Origin: Hyphomicrobiales bacterium
GTDB lineage: Bacteria; Pseudomonadota; Alphaproteobacteria; Rhizobiales; Rhizobiaceae
Assembly: GCA_900472395.1 (NCBI GenBank)
Contig: UCHV01000025.1
Coordinates: 89,906-153,905 of the forward strand
Direction: 5' to 3'
Length of the DNA stretch: 64,000 bases
In this document: one piece after another, positions 56,746 through 64,000 of the stretch
Layout of the letters: every line of letters starts with the position of its first letter
How positions within the stretch are numbered: the first letter of the stretch is position 1
Position numbers and translations under genes: made by a program
Notes under the pieces: model-generated
What the model saw: only the letters and a program-made list of their open reading frames with translations
Told to the model about the DNA's origin: nothing
Databases searched by the model: none

Positions 56746-57609
56746 ATGATCAAGCGTTTTTTCATTCTTTTGCTCGTCATCGTCGCGGCTGTTATTTTCT
56801 GGAATGCCTTTTTTGCGGGCGCGCTGGTCGATGGCGGCTGGTTGAAGGCCGCCATTACGCCGCTTGCGATCATTTATCTGAACGCGTTTAACGATCCATC
56901 GACCGCGATCGGGCTTTGCGTCGGCATGGTCCTGGCTGCGATCTTTTTCCTGGCCTATTATTGGCTGGGACAGATTGCTCCAACTGTCCGTGAACTGGCA
57001 AATGCCGCCTATGAAATTCGCTGGGGCACAGCGCCCGCCGGCACGCGCGCGGCTTTTGTCGAGCTCGATGGCGTGCTGATGCGTTATCCCCGCTTGCGGC
57101 CGCTCTGGTCGGCATATCGATCGACCGTCTCAGCCGCGGACGGCGATCTGGTGAGATCGCAAACCGCGCCAAGCCGCTATCTCAATATGACCGGTCTTGA
57201 AGTCAGTGGCCTGCGGCTGCGCTTCTTTCTCAGTCTCCCCAACGATTTCGTCGGGCTTGGCTTGATGTTCACCTTTCTCGGCCTCGTCGCCGGGCTTTAT
57301 TTCGCGACACAAAGCATGATGTCGGCGGACCTGACGCAAGCCCGCTCGGCGCTCGTACTTCTTTTGCATGCGGCTACGTTCAAATTTCTGACGTCGATCA
57401 CCGGCATTGGACTGTCGCTGGTGCTCAACTGGGTCCAGGGCGCGATGGTCGGCCAAATTCGCCTGCGGCTTTATGACCTGCAGATGGCCGTGGAAGAGCG
57501 CTTGCCGGTGAATGCCGGTGCCGCCGTGCCGCAGTCGGCGGTCGTGGAGCCTCTGGTAAGGCCGGGTCCGGTAGCGTCGCAAAAATCCGGCATCAGGCAT
57601 ATTCCATGA
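56746..57609 (+). CDS. MotA/TolQ/ExbB-like membrane protein resembling ZorA
   Basis: 287 residues. Hydrophobic segments lie near 4-24, 32-46, 56-77, 160-186 and 200-230. The last two carry FVGLGLMFTFLGLVAGLYFA and a following FKFLTSITGIGLSLVLNW, the pattern of the proton-channel helices of ZorA and related 5:2 stators. The tail after 230 is short, whereas Zorya ZorA has a long cytoplasmic tail. Its stop overlaps the ATG of the MotB-like gene. No Zorya effector genes follow. The stator-family assignment is from motif reading. Confidence 0.65.
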   Translation: MIKRFFILLLVIVAAVIFWNAFFAGALVDGGWLKAAITPLAIIYLNAFNDPSTAIGLCVGMVLAAIFFLAYYWLGQIAPTVRELANAAYEIRWGTAPAGTRAAFVELDGVLMRYPRLRPLWSAYRSTVSAADGDLVRSQTAPSRYLNMTGLEVSGLRLRFFLSLPNDFVGLGLMFTFLGLVAGLYFATQSMMSADLTQARSALVLLLHAATFKFLTSITGIGLSLVLNWVQGAMVGQIRLRLYDLQMAVEERLPVNAGAAVPQSAVVEPLVRPGPVASQKSGIRHIP

Positions 57610-58340
57610 TGGATCACGACCGGGATTTTGCCGCCTGGCACGAAGGCGAGGAGCGTGCGCACAGCTACTTCGTTCCGATGGTCGATATGCTTGCGGGAGT
57701 CGTGTTCATTCTCGTGATCATGCTCGCAGCAACGGCGCTTCTGTCGCGCCAGGATTTTTCCGAAATCGAACCGATGCAGCGGGAGATCAACGCAGTTCGC
57801 AGCGAGTTGGCGCAAGTCAGAGAACTGGAGCGTTCGCTTTTGACGCCGCGGCTGGAAGCGCGCCGAAAACTGTCCGATCTGCTGGGGCGTTTTCAAAAGC
57901 GGCTTTCGGCCGAAGGACTGGCATCGAGCACACTGCCGGCCCAGGGCCAGTTGCAGCTTACCGATCCCGATCTTTTTACCGAAGGGTCAACAGGCGTTAC
58001 GGAAAAAGGCCGCAGGGCCGCTTCTGTTCTGGCCCAGACCATCGCGACGGAAAGCGCATGTGCCGATCCGTCGCCGCCGGTTTCTTCGTCCTGCCTCGTT
58101 GGTGGGTTGGATTTGGCTTCCATTCGCGTCGTCGCGTCCGGAGCGGAGTTGTCGCCGGAACTCAAGACGGCGCGTTCTCTGACCTATCTCAACCTGATGG
58201 CCGAAGGAGTTCCTGAGCTTCTGGGCTTGCAGGCCATGGGTGGCTACCGCCTGATGGAATTCGAAACGCCGGGTGCTGCCGATACATCACCGATTACATT
58301 GAAATTCGACCTCGCTCCCATGGAGCTTTCTCGGCCCTAA
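57606..58340 (+). CDS. MotB/OmpA-like stator partner resembling ZorB
   Basis: 244 residues. One membrane helix directly after FVPMVDML, whose Asp27 is at the place of the ion-binding aspartate of MotB/ZorB. Then ~60 residues of likely coiled coil, and a C-terminal domain with LFTEGSTGVTEKGRRAASVLAQ and ELSPELKTARSLTYLNLMAE, a divergent OmpA/MotB peptidoglycan-binding pattern. Starts within the upstream stop (ATGA). ATG 57609 is an alternative. Together with the upstream gene it should form an ion-driven motor or gate. Confidence 0.7.
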   Translation: MMDHDRDFAAWHEGEERAHSYFVPMVDMLAGVVFILVIMLAATALLSRQDFSEIEPMQREINAVRSELAQVRELERSLLTPRLEARRKLSDLLGRFQKRLSAEGLASSTLPAQGQLQLTDPDLFTEGSTGVTEKGRRAASVLAQTIATESACADPSPPVSSSCLVGGLDLASIRVVASGAELSPELKTARSLTYLNLMAEGVPELLGLQAMGGYRLMEFETPGAADTSPITLKFDLAPMELSRP

Positions 58341-58486
58341 AATCTTACGCGGACCGGCGATTCCAGCTGGTTTCGGGCTCAGGCGCGGATGATCGGCTTA
58401 ATGAGCATTGTTCGCCCGCCTATAAAACCTTGACCCCCGCCGCCTTGCATGGCACTCGTCCGCATCCTCAATAACCGATATCGATT

Positions 58487-59449
58487 ATGCCCATGACCGA
58501 TCTGCCCGAACACATGGACCCCAAGCGCTCCTTTCAGGCGCTCATCCTGACGCTCCATAACTATTGGGCCGACAAGGGGTGTGCCGTTCTGCAGCCTTAC
58601 GACATGGAAGTCGGTGCCGGCACCTTCCACCCGGCCACCACGTTGCGCGCGCTCGGGCCCAAGCCCTGGAAGGCTGCTTATGTGCAGCCGTCGCGCCGCC
58701 CGTCGGATGGTCGTTATGGTGAAAACCCCAACCGGTTGCAGCACTATTACCAGTATCAGGTCATCCTGAAGCCGAACCCGTCCAACCTGCAGGAGCTTTA
58801 TCTCGGCTCGCTGAAGGCAATCGGCCTCGATCCGCTGCTGCATGACGTGCGTTTCGTCGAGGACGACTGGGAAAGCCCGACGCTCGGTGCCTGGGGCCTC
58901 GGCTGGGAATGCTGGTGCGACGGCATGGAAGTGTCGCAGTTCACCTACTTTCAGGCAGTCTGCGGTATCGACTGCTCGCCGGTTGCCGGTGAACTGACCT
59001 ATGGTCTGGAACGTCTCGCCATGTATGTGCAGGGCGTCGACAATGTCTACGATCTGAACTTCAACGGTCGTGAAGGTGAAGAGAAGATTTCTTACGGCGA
59101 CGTCTTTCTGCAGGCCGAGCAGGAATATTCCCGTCACAATTTTGAATTCGCCAATACCGAAATGCTGCATCGTCATTTCATCGACGCGGAAAAGGAATGC
59201 CAGGCGCTGCTCGCCTTCGGTGCGCCGGTCGAAAATTCCAACCAGATGCTGCACAAATGCGTTTTCCCGGCCTATGACCAGTGCATCAAGGCATCCCATG
59301 TCTTCAACCTCCTGGATGCACGCGGCGTGATCTCGGTCACCGAACGCCAGAGCTATATTTTGCGCGTGCGTACGCTGGCCAAGGCCTGCGGCGAGGCGTT
59401 TCTGCTGACCGATGCCGGTGGTGCGAATGTGGGTGAAAAGGCGGCTTAA
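58487..59449 (+). CDS. glyQ: glycyl-tRNA synthetase alpha subunit
   Basis: 320 residues. SFQALILTLHNYWADKGCAV, QPYDMEVGAGTFHPATTLRA, GRYGENPNRLQHYYQYQV and WEVSQFTYFQ-like stretches (GMEVSQFTYFQAVCG) define GlyQ, the catalytic subunit of the alpha2beta2 enzyme. ATG 58493 is a possible alternative start. The beta-subunit gene glyS, often just downstream, does not follow here; a toxin-antitoxin pair and lemA do. Confidence 0.97.
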   Translation: MPMTDLPEHMDPKRSFQALILTLHNYWADKGCAVLQPYDMEVGAGTFHPATTLRALGPKPWKAAYVQPSRRPSDGRYGENPNRLQHYYQYQVILKPNPSNLQELYLGSLKAIGLDPLLHDVRFVEDDWESPTLGAWGLGWECWCDGMEVSQFTYFQAVCGIDCSPVAGELTYGLERLAMYVQGVDNVYDLNFNGREGEEKISYGDVFLQAEQEYSRHNFEFANTEMLHRHFIDAEKECQALLAFGAPVENSNQMLHKCVFPAYDQCIKASHVFNLLDARGVISVTERQSYILRVRTLAKACGEAFLLTDAGGANVGEKAA

Positions 59450-59465
59450 CGCTGCCTTTTTCCAT

Positions 59466-59756
59466 TCATGCGGCGTCGCTCTTTTCCAGAGAGAGCCTGA
59501 ATCCCAAGGCGTGAACCACTTTTTGCACGGTCTCGTAGCGCAGTTTTGAGCCGGATTTCAGCGCCTTGTAGAGGCTTTCACGGCCTAGGCCGGAAAGCTC
59601 CGCGACTTGCGACATTCCCCGCGCCTTGGCCACATGCCCGAGCGCTGTGATGAAAACGTCCGGGTTTTCATCCTCCATCGCCATCTCAAGATATTCCAGC
59701 ATGTCTTCGGGACTGTCGAGATAATCGGCGATCTCAAAGCGGCTTGTCGTGATCAT
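59466..59756 (-). CDS. HTH antitoxin (HigA-like)
   Basis: 96 residues. MFVNxxAxAKGMSQVAELSGLGRESLYKALKSG-like segment (GHVAKARGMSQVAELSGLGR then LYKALKSGSKLRYETV) is the helix-turn-helix of the addiction-module antidote proteins that pair with Gp49/RelE toxins. Its ATG overlaps the toxin stop by 4 bp; toxin-first order is the HigBA style. It should neutralise the toxin and repress the operon. Confidence 0.85.
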   Translation of the reverse strand: MITTSRFEIADYLDSPEDMLEYLEMAMEDENPDVFITALGHVAKARGMSQVAELSGLGRESLYKALKSGSKLRYETVQKVVHALGFRLSLEKSDAA

Positions 59757-60058
59757 GACTGTCCCTTCCCAATCGTGGCGGCCATATCGATCGCCTGCCG
59801 GATATCCCGCTTCTGCGACGATTTATCCCCGCCAATCAGCAGCAGATAGATCGTCTTGTCGCGACGTGTGAAATAAACGCGGTAGCCCGGTCCGTAATGA
59901 ATACGCATTTCGAAAACGCCGCTGCCAACCGGCAGGCAATCACCGAAGTTGCCGTGCTGGGCCGAAGTGATGCGAGCAAAAATTCGCAGCTTGCTGGTCC
60001 TGTCTTTCAGTGATCGCAGCCAGTCGTCGAATTGCGCTGTTTTCTCGAAGCTGTTCAT
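59753..60058 (-). CDS. RelE/HigB-type toxin (Gp49 family)
   Basis: 101 residues. FDDWLRSLKDRTSKLRIFARI, VFEMRIHYGPGYRVYFTR and LLLIGGDKSSQKRDI are the consensus blocks of the Gp49/addiction-module killer proteins, which cut mRNA at the ribosome. The conserved basic residues and the GGDKxxQxxDI ending are intact, so it looks active. Followed by its antitoxin. Confidence 0.88.
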   Translation of the reverse strand: MNSFEKTAQFDDWLRSLKDRTSKLRIFARITSAQHGNFGDCLPVGSGVFEMRIHYGPGYRVYFTRRDKTIYLLLIGGDKSSQKRDIRQAIDMAATIGKGQS

Positions 60059-60185
60059 GGAAAATGTATCCGATTAGATACGAATTTTCAACCGATCCCG
60101 GCCAACCACGTCTTTCCGCGGCCTTGCTCTTCAATAAAGCGCGGATTGCGTTAGATATATCCTCGGAAACAGGGGGACGACCTCA

Positions 60186-60740
60186 ATGCTCTACATCATT
60201 CTCGGCATCATAGCCGTCGCAGCACTCTATCTCGTCATGCTCTACAACGGTCTCGTCAAATCCCGGCAGATGGCCGAGGAAGCGTGGTCGGGCATTGATG
60301 TGCAGCTGAAGCGCCGTGCCGATCTCATCCCCAATCTCATCGAAACCGTCAAAGGTTATGCCGCCCACGAAAAGGGCACGTTCGAAGAGGTCGTGCGGCT
60401 TCGCAATCAGGCGCAAGCCGTTCCAGCGGGTGATGTCGAAGGTCGTGCAGTGGCCGAAGGCATGCTGTCCCAGGCACTCGGAAAACTGTTCGCGCTCGCG
60501 GAAGCCTATCCCGACCTCAAGGCCAACCAGAATTTTTCGGAACTGCAGGCTTCGCTGGAAGAGCTGGAAAGCGAAATCCAGATGTCGCGGCGCTATTACA
60601 ATGGTGCGGCGCGTGACCTGAACGTCAAGGTCGAGAGTTTTCCGTCGAACATCGTCGCCGGTCAGTTCGGTTTTGCCAAAAAGCCGTTTTTCGAAATTAC
60701 CAACGAGGCCGACCGCGCGGTCCCAACTGTCAAGTTCTAG
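60186..60740 (+). CDS. lemA: LemA family protein
   Basis: 184 residues. One N-terminal helix (LYIILGIIAVAALYLVMLYN), then the helical LemA domain with KSRQMAEEAWSGIDVQLKRR, DLIPNLIETVKGYAAHEKG and YPDLKANQNFSELQASLEELE. LemA proteins are often next to DUF2207 or TPM-domain membrane proteins; here a DUF2207 gene lies one gene downstream. GGGGG precedes the ATG. Its role in membrane or envelope biology is poorly known. Confidence 0.92.
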   Translation: MLYIILGIIAVAALYLVMLYNGLVKSRQMAEEAWSGIDVQLKRRADLIPNLIETVKGYAAHEKGTFEEVVRLRNQAQAVPAGDVEGRAVAEGMLSQALGKLFALAEAYPDLKANQNFSELQASLEELESEIQMSRRYYNGAARDLNVKVESFPSNIVAGQFGFAKKPFFEITNEADRAVPTVKF

Positions 60741-60811
60741 GCGTCAAGTTCTGATCCCTTTCCCTTTCGGCGGTGACGGTCTATGACGCTGCCACACGAT
60801 ATTCTGGCCTG

Positions 60812-60844
60812 AAACCCGGCCGACGCTCGGGCGTTGGCGGGTTT
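60812..60844 (+). terminator. hairpin just upstream of aroA
   Basis: AAACCC (60812-60817) pairs with GGGTTT (60839-60844), with an inner stem GCC-G-ACGC / GCGT-T-GGC and a TCGG loop. It sits 16 bases before the aroA start and may be a lemA terminator or a leader attenuator. Confidence 0.5.
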
Positions 60845-60860
60845 AAGAGATGCGAAAACA

Positions 60861-62114
60861 ATGCCCAAGGAAAAGCTGACCATCGTTCCCCATCCGGCGC
60901 CGCTCGAAGGTCGCGCCGTGCCGCCTGGCTCCAAATCCATCACCAACCGCGCGCTGCTTCTGGCCGGTCTCGCCAAAGGCACCAGCCGCCTGACCGGCGC
61001 ACTGAAAAGCGATGATACGCGTTATATGGCCGAAGCCCTCCGCGCCATGGGTGTTGTGGTGGAAGAGCCGGATGCGACGACCTTCGTCGTCACAGGCAAT
61101 GGTGAGCTGAAAGCTCCGGCCGGCCCGCTTTTCCTCGGCAATGCAGGCACCGCCACGCGTTTCCTCACCGCAGCGCTTGCGCTCGGCCATGGCCGTTACG
61201 TGGTCGATGGCGACGAGCACATGCGCAAGCGGCCGATCAAGCCGCTGGTCGATGCGCTGAAATCGCTGGGCGTAGCGATCGAAGCCCCGACCGGCTGCCC
61301 GCCGGTCACCATCGATGCCGATGGCACATTCGCCAGCAACAAGGTCGTCATCGATGCCGGCCTGTCGAGCCAGTATGTCTCCGCGCTGCAGATGGCCGCT
61401 GCCTGCGGTTCAGAACCCTTCACCATCGAACTTGCCGGTGCCGATATCGGTGCGCGCGGTTATATCGACCTGACGCTTGCCGCCATGCGTGCTTTCGGGG
61501 CCAAGGTCTCGCAGCCGACGCCATCCGCCTGGGTGATCGAGCCGACCGGCTACACCGCCACCGATTTCGTCGTCGAGCCGGATGCGTCTGCCGCCACCTA
61601 TCTCTGGGCCGCCGAAGTGCTGACCAATGGCAAGATCGATCTCGGCGTCGCCAACGAAGAGTTCACCCAGCCGGACGCCAAGGCTTTTGACGTCATCCGC
61701 CAGTTCCCCAATCTGCCGGCCGAAATCGACGGCTCGCAGATGCAGGATGCGGTTCCGACCATCGCGGTTCTGGCCGCCTTCAATCAAACGCCGGTGCGTT
61801 TTGTCGGCATCGCCAATCTGCGTGTGAAGGAATGCGACCGCATCCGCGCCGTCTCGACGGGCTTGAACAATATTCGCGAGGGTCTGGCCACCGAAGAGGG
61901 TGACGACCTGATTGTCGCCTCCGATCCGGCGCTGGCAGGGCAAACACTGCCGGCCGACATCGACACGTTTGCCGATCACCGCATCGCCATGAGCTTTGCG
62001 CTGGCCGGCCTGAAGATCGGCGGCATCACCATTCTCGACCCGGATTGCGTGGGCAAAACCTTCCCGGAATACTGGGATGTGTTTTCCTCGCTCGGCGTTT
62101 CCATCGAGGAATAA
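60861..62114 (+). CDS. aroA: EPSP synthase (class I-like)
   Basis: 417 residues. Catalyses shikimate-3-phosphate plus PEP to EPSP. PGSKSITNRALLLA, LFLGNAGTATR, RVKECDRIRA, FADHRIAMSFAL and GKTFPEYW are active-site blocks of the class I-like form. G96 and T97 are present, while the position of the usual Pro101 is Phe. This differs from the class II CP4 type known from Agrobacterium, so a second aroA may exist elsewhere. It lies between lemA and the DUF2207 gene. Confidence 0.93.
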   Translation: MPKEKLTIVPHPAPLEGRAVPPGSKSITNRALLLAGLAKGTSRLTGALKSDDTRYMAEALRAMGVVVEEPDATTFVVTGNGELKAPAGPLFLGNAGTATRFLTAALALGHGRYVVDGDEHMRKRPIKPLVDALKSLGVAIEAPTGCPPVTIDADGTFASNKVVIDAGLSSQYVSALQMAAACGSEPFTIELAGADIGARGYIDLTLAAMRAFGAKVSQPTPSAWVIEPTGYTATDFVVEPDASAATYLWAAEVLTNGKIDLGVANEEFTQPDAKAFDVIRQFPNLPAEIDGSQMQDAVPTIAVLAAFNQTPVRFVGIANLRVKECDRIRAVSTGLNNIREGLATEEGDDLIVASDPALAGQTLPADIDTFADHRIAMSFALAGLKIGGITILDPDCVGKTFPEYWDVFSSLGVSIEE

Positions 62115-62139
62115 TCCTACAAAGAGGGGAAGAGTTTTG

Positions 62140-64000
62140 ATGCGACGGATTTCCGGTTTTTGTCTTGCTCTTCTCCTGCTTTTTGCTTTGCCGATAGCCG
62201 TCTCGGCGCGCGAGGAAATCCTTTCCTACCATTCCGATATCGTGGTGGAGCCGGATGGCGATTTCACCGTCACGGAAAACATTCGGGTCAATGCCGAGGG
62301 CGTGGATATACGGCGCGGTATCTTTCGCGATTTCCCGCTGCGTGCCCGCGCCCAAACGGGCCGGCTGATCACGGCCGGTTTCGAGCTCCTGTCGGTGACG
62401 CGTGACGGCCGGCCGGAAGCCTCGCATACGGAAAACATTTCCGGTGGCGTTCGCATCTATGCCGGCAATGAAGATACCCGCCTGTCGCCGGGTGTTTATA
62501 CCTATACGATCCGGTATCGCACCGACCGCTGGATCCTGCGTTATGACGATCAAGACGAGGTCTATTGGAACGTCAATGGCACCGGCTGGAAGTTCCCGAT
62601 CAGAAAAATTTCGGCCATGGTCCGCCTGCCCGGCGAGACCGCGCCTGTCGCGACCGATTATTTCACCGGCGCTTATGGTGCCGAGGGCAAGGATGCGCGC
62701 GTCCGCATCAATGGCAATACCGCGTTTTTCGAAACCACGCGACCATTCGCAGCCGGGGAGAACCTGACGGTCCTGGTCGGCATGCCCAAGGGCGTCATTC
62801 CAGAACCCACGGCATCGGAAAATTTCTGGCTGTTCGTGACCGACAATGCCGGATGGTTTGTCGGTGGTCTCGCCGTCGCCATCGTCGGCCTCTATTACTG
62901 GTGGGCATGGGCTGCTGTGGGCCGCGATCCGCAAAAGAGCGTCATCGTGCCGCGTTGGGATGCGCCGGAAGGCCTGTCGCCCGCACTCGTCAATTACGTC
63001 GAGAACAAGGGTTTCTCCGGTGCCGGCTGGACGGCCTTTTCCGCGACGCTGCTGCATCTGGCAGTGGGCGGTTATGTCGAGCTTGACGATGTCTCGAAGA
63101 AAATCACCGTCCGCCGCACGGAAAAGCCCGCGCCGGCAAACCTGCCTTCCGGCCAGAAGACGATCCTGGCGGCTGTCGGCAAGCCGGGCGAGCAGCTGGC
63201 CATCAACAAGGCCAATGGTCCAGCCATCGAAAGTCTCGGCAGCCGTTTCCGTGGCGCCATCGAAAAAGAACATCGCGGCAAATATTACCAGGCCAATACG
63301 AGTTACATCGTGCTTGGTATCTTCCTCAGTGTCGTGTCGCTCATTCCGTTGTTCTTTTTCGGCAATTTTTCGGAAGATACGCTCGGCCTGACGATCACGC
63401 CGATCTTCTTTTCGGTGTTTCTGGGCATATTCGGCATGGGCGCGATCAAGGGTCTGCGTCGTGGTGCGCCGCTTGGCCAGCGTATCGTCTCCATCGTCAT
63501 TTTGTGCGCCATCGGTTTTGCCGTCATCACAGGTGTGATCTCCGGCCTCGCCCTTCTGCTCAGCGAACTTTTGCATGGCGGCGACATCGGTGGGCCGATC
63601 GCGGTCGCTGCCATCGTTCTCATGAATATCCTGTTCTTTTTTCTGATGGGCGCACCCACTTCGCTCGGCCAGAAGCTGATGGATGGCATCGAGGGCCTGC
63701 GGCTTTACCTCACTGTTGCCGAAAAAGACCGGATGAACATGGCAGGCGCGCCCACCATGTCTCCGCAGCATTTCGAGAAGCTTTTGCCGTATGCCGTTGC
63801 GCTCGGTGTGGAAAAGCCGTGGGCACAGGCGTTTGAAGCCTGGCTGGCGGCCGCAGGCGTCGGAGCGGCGGCCGGCATTGCCGCAACCTATAGCCCCGGC
63901 TGGTATCACGGCGGCTCGATGGACGATCTTTCCGGCCGGATCGGTGAATTCTCTTCCTCCATGGCCTCCACCATTTCCTCTTCCATCCCCGCGCCCAAAG
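62140..64000 (+). CDS. DUF2207 membrane protein, partial (3' end beyond the window)
   Basis: The first 620 residues of a predicted DUF2207 protein. Signal peptide ~1-22 (ending PIAVSA), then a periplasmic beta-rich domain with EILSYHSDIVVEPDGDFTV and VYTYTIRYRTDRWILRY typical of DUF2207, a membrane helix near 250 (GGLAVAIVGLYYWWAWAAVG), a cytoplasmic part, and three hydrophobic segments after ~390. The final part seen is Ser-rich. GAGGGGAAG precedes ATG 62140. Commonly paired with LemA; function unknown. Confidence 0.85.
   Translation, partial: MRRISGFCLALLLLFALPIAVSAREEILSYHSDIVVEPDGDFTVTENIRVNAEGVDIRRGIFRDFPLRARAQTGRLITAGFELLSVTRDGRPEASHTENISGGVRIYAGNEDTRLSPGVYTYTIRYRTDRWILRYDDQDEVYWNVNGTGWKFPIRKISAMVRLPGETAPVATDYFTGAYGAEGKDARVRINGNTAFFETTRPFAAGENLTVLVGMPKGVIPEPTASENFWLFVTDNAGWFVGGLAVAIVGLYYWWAWAAVGRDPQKSVIVPRWDAPEGLSPALVNYVENKGFSGAGWTAFSATLLHLAVGGYVELDDVSKKITVRRTEKPAPANLPSGQKTILAAVGKPGEQLAINKANGPAIESLGSRFRGAIEKEHRGKYYQANTSYIVLGIFLSVVSLIPLFFFGNFSEDTLGLTITPIFFSVFLGIFGMGAIKGLRRGAPLGQRIVSIVILCAIGFAVITGVISGLALLLSELLHGGDIGGPIAVAAIVLMNILFFFLMGAPTSLGQKLMDGIEGLRLYLTVAEKDRMNMAGAPTMSPQHFEKLLPYAVALGVEKPWAQAFEAWLAAAGVGAAAGIAATYSPGWYHGGSMDDLSGRIGEFSSSMASTISSSIPAPK

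Noticed and set aside
56746..58340. Complete Zorya anti-phage system
   Set aside because: Only ZorA/ZorB-like genes are present; no zorC, zorD or zorE follows, so the full system cannot be claimed.
62026..63909. 627-codon minus-strand frame opposite the DUF2207 gene
   Set aside because: Shadow of a gene with signal peptide, ribosome site and family motifs on the plus strand.

Overview
The window reads as chromosomal DNA of an Agrobacterium/Rhizobium-type alphaproteobacterium. The main reasons are a ChvE-like sugar-binding protein followed by GguA/GguB-type transporter genes, a GguC/AraD1 homologue, several HWE/HisKA_2 histidine kinases, a bacteriophytochrome of the Agp1/BphP type, and high GC with dense, often overlapping genes on both strands. 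I saw no rRNA, tRNA, insertion sequence, prophage or CRISPR array. Assignments rest on reading motifs and remembered family sequences, not on database searches.

Layout. 1-4.7 kb: a YhaN/YhaO (SbcC/SbcD-like) DNA-repair pair on the minus strand, gluconokinase, and a divergent GAF-HWE histidine kinase. 4.87-9.7 kb: a potassium-ATPase operon (kdpF, kdpA, kdpB, kdpC) with two extra membrane microproteins and no adjacent kdpDE. 9.7-11.6 kb: a CobW/YciC-type metallochaperone GTPase with a Zur-like palindrome in its promoter, and a 58-residue membrane protein. 11.6-18.9 kb: a surface-polysaccharide cluster with a Wzt-type ABC ATPase, a 1601-residue multi-domain protein (sulfotransferase-like head, coiled coil, WbsX-like, GT4, GT2) and a sugar epimerase. 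19-23.1 kb: an omega-amino-acid:pyruvate aminotransferase with a divergent XRE-cupin regulator, then small genes.

23.2-30.5 kb is a signalling block: a bacteriophytochrome kinase, a response regulator and a receiver-HWE kinase in one operon, a soluble PAS-PAS chemoreceptor with a CheR-type tail, another receiver, and a potassium channel with a C-terminal zinc ribbon. 30.6-44.2 kb is a sugar block. A YtfQ-YtfR-YtfT-YjfF (galactofuranose/galactose-type) ABC transporter with a FadR-type regulator runs leftward. An oxidative arabinose/galactose pathway (AraD1/GguC, Gfo/Idh dehydrogenase, aldonate dehydratase) runs rightward, followed by chvE-gguA-gguB, and ends at a strong bidirectional terminator shared with purU.

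45-64 kb holds a MarR regulator, glutaminase, an HpaI-type aldolase, a RutF-like flavin reductase, a threonine-dehydratase-like enzyme, a membrane chemoreceptor, two small hydrophilic proteins, a MarR-EmrB-EmrA efflux operon, an HD hydrolase, an orphan MotA/MotB-like pair that resembles Zorya ZorAB, glyQ without glyS, a RelE-type toxin-antitoxin pair, and lemA, aroA and the start of a DUF2207 membrane protein that runs off the right edge.

The most unusual items are the 1601-residue polysaccharide protein, the orphan ZorAB-like stator pair, the microproteins built into the kdp operon, and the channel with a zinc ribbon.
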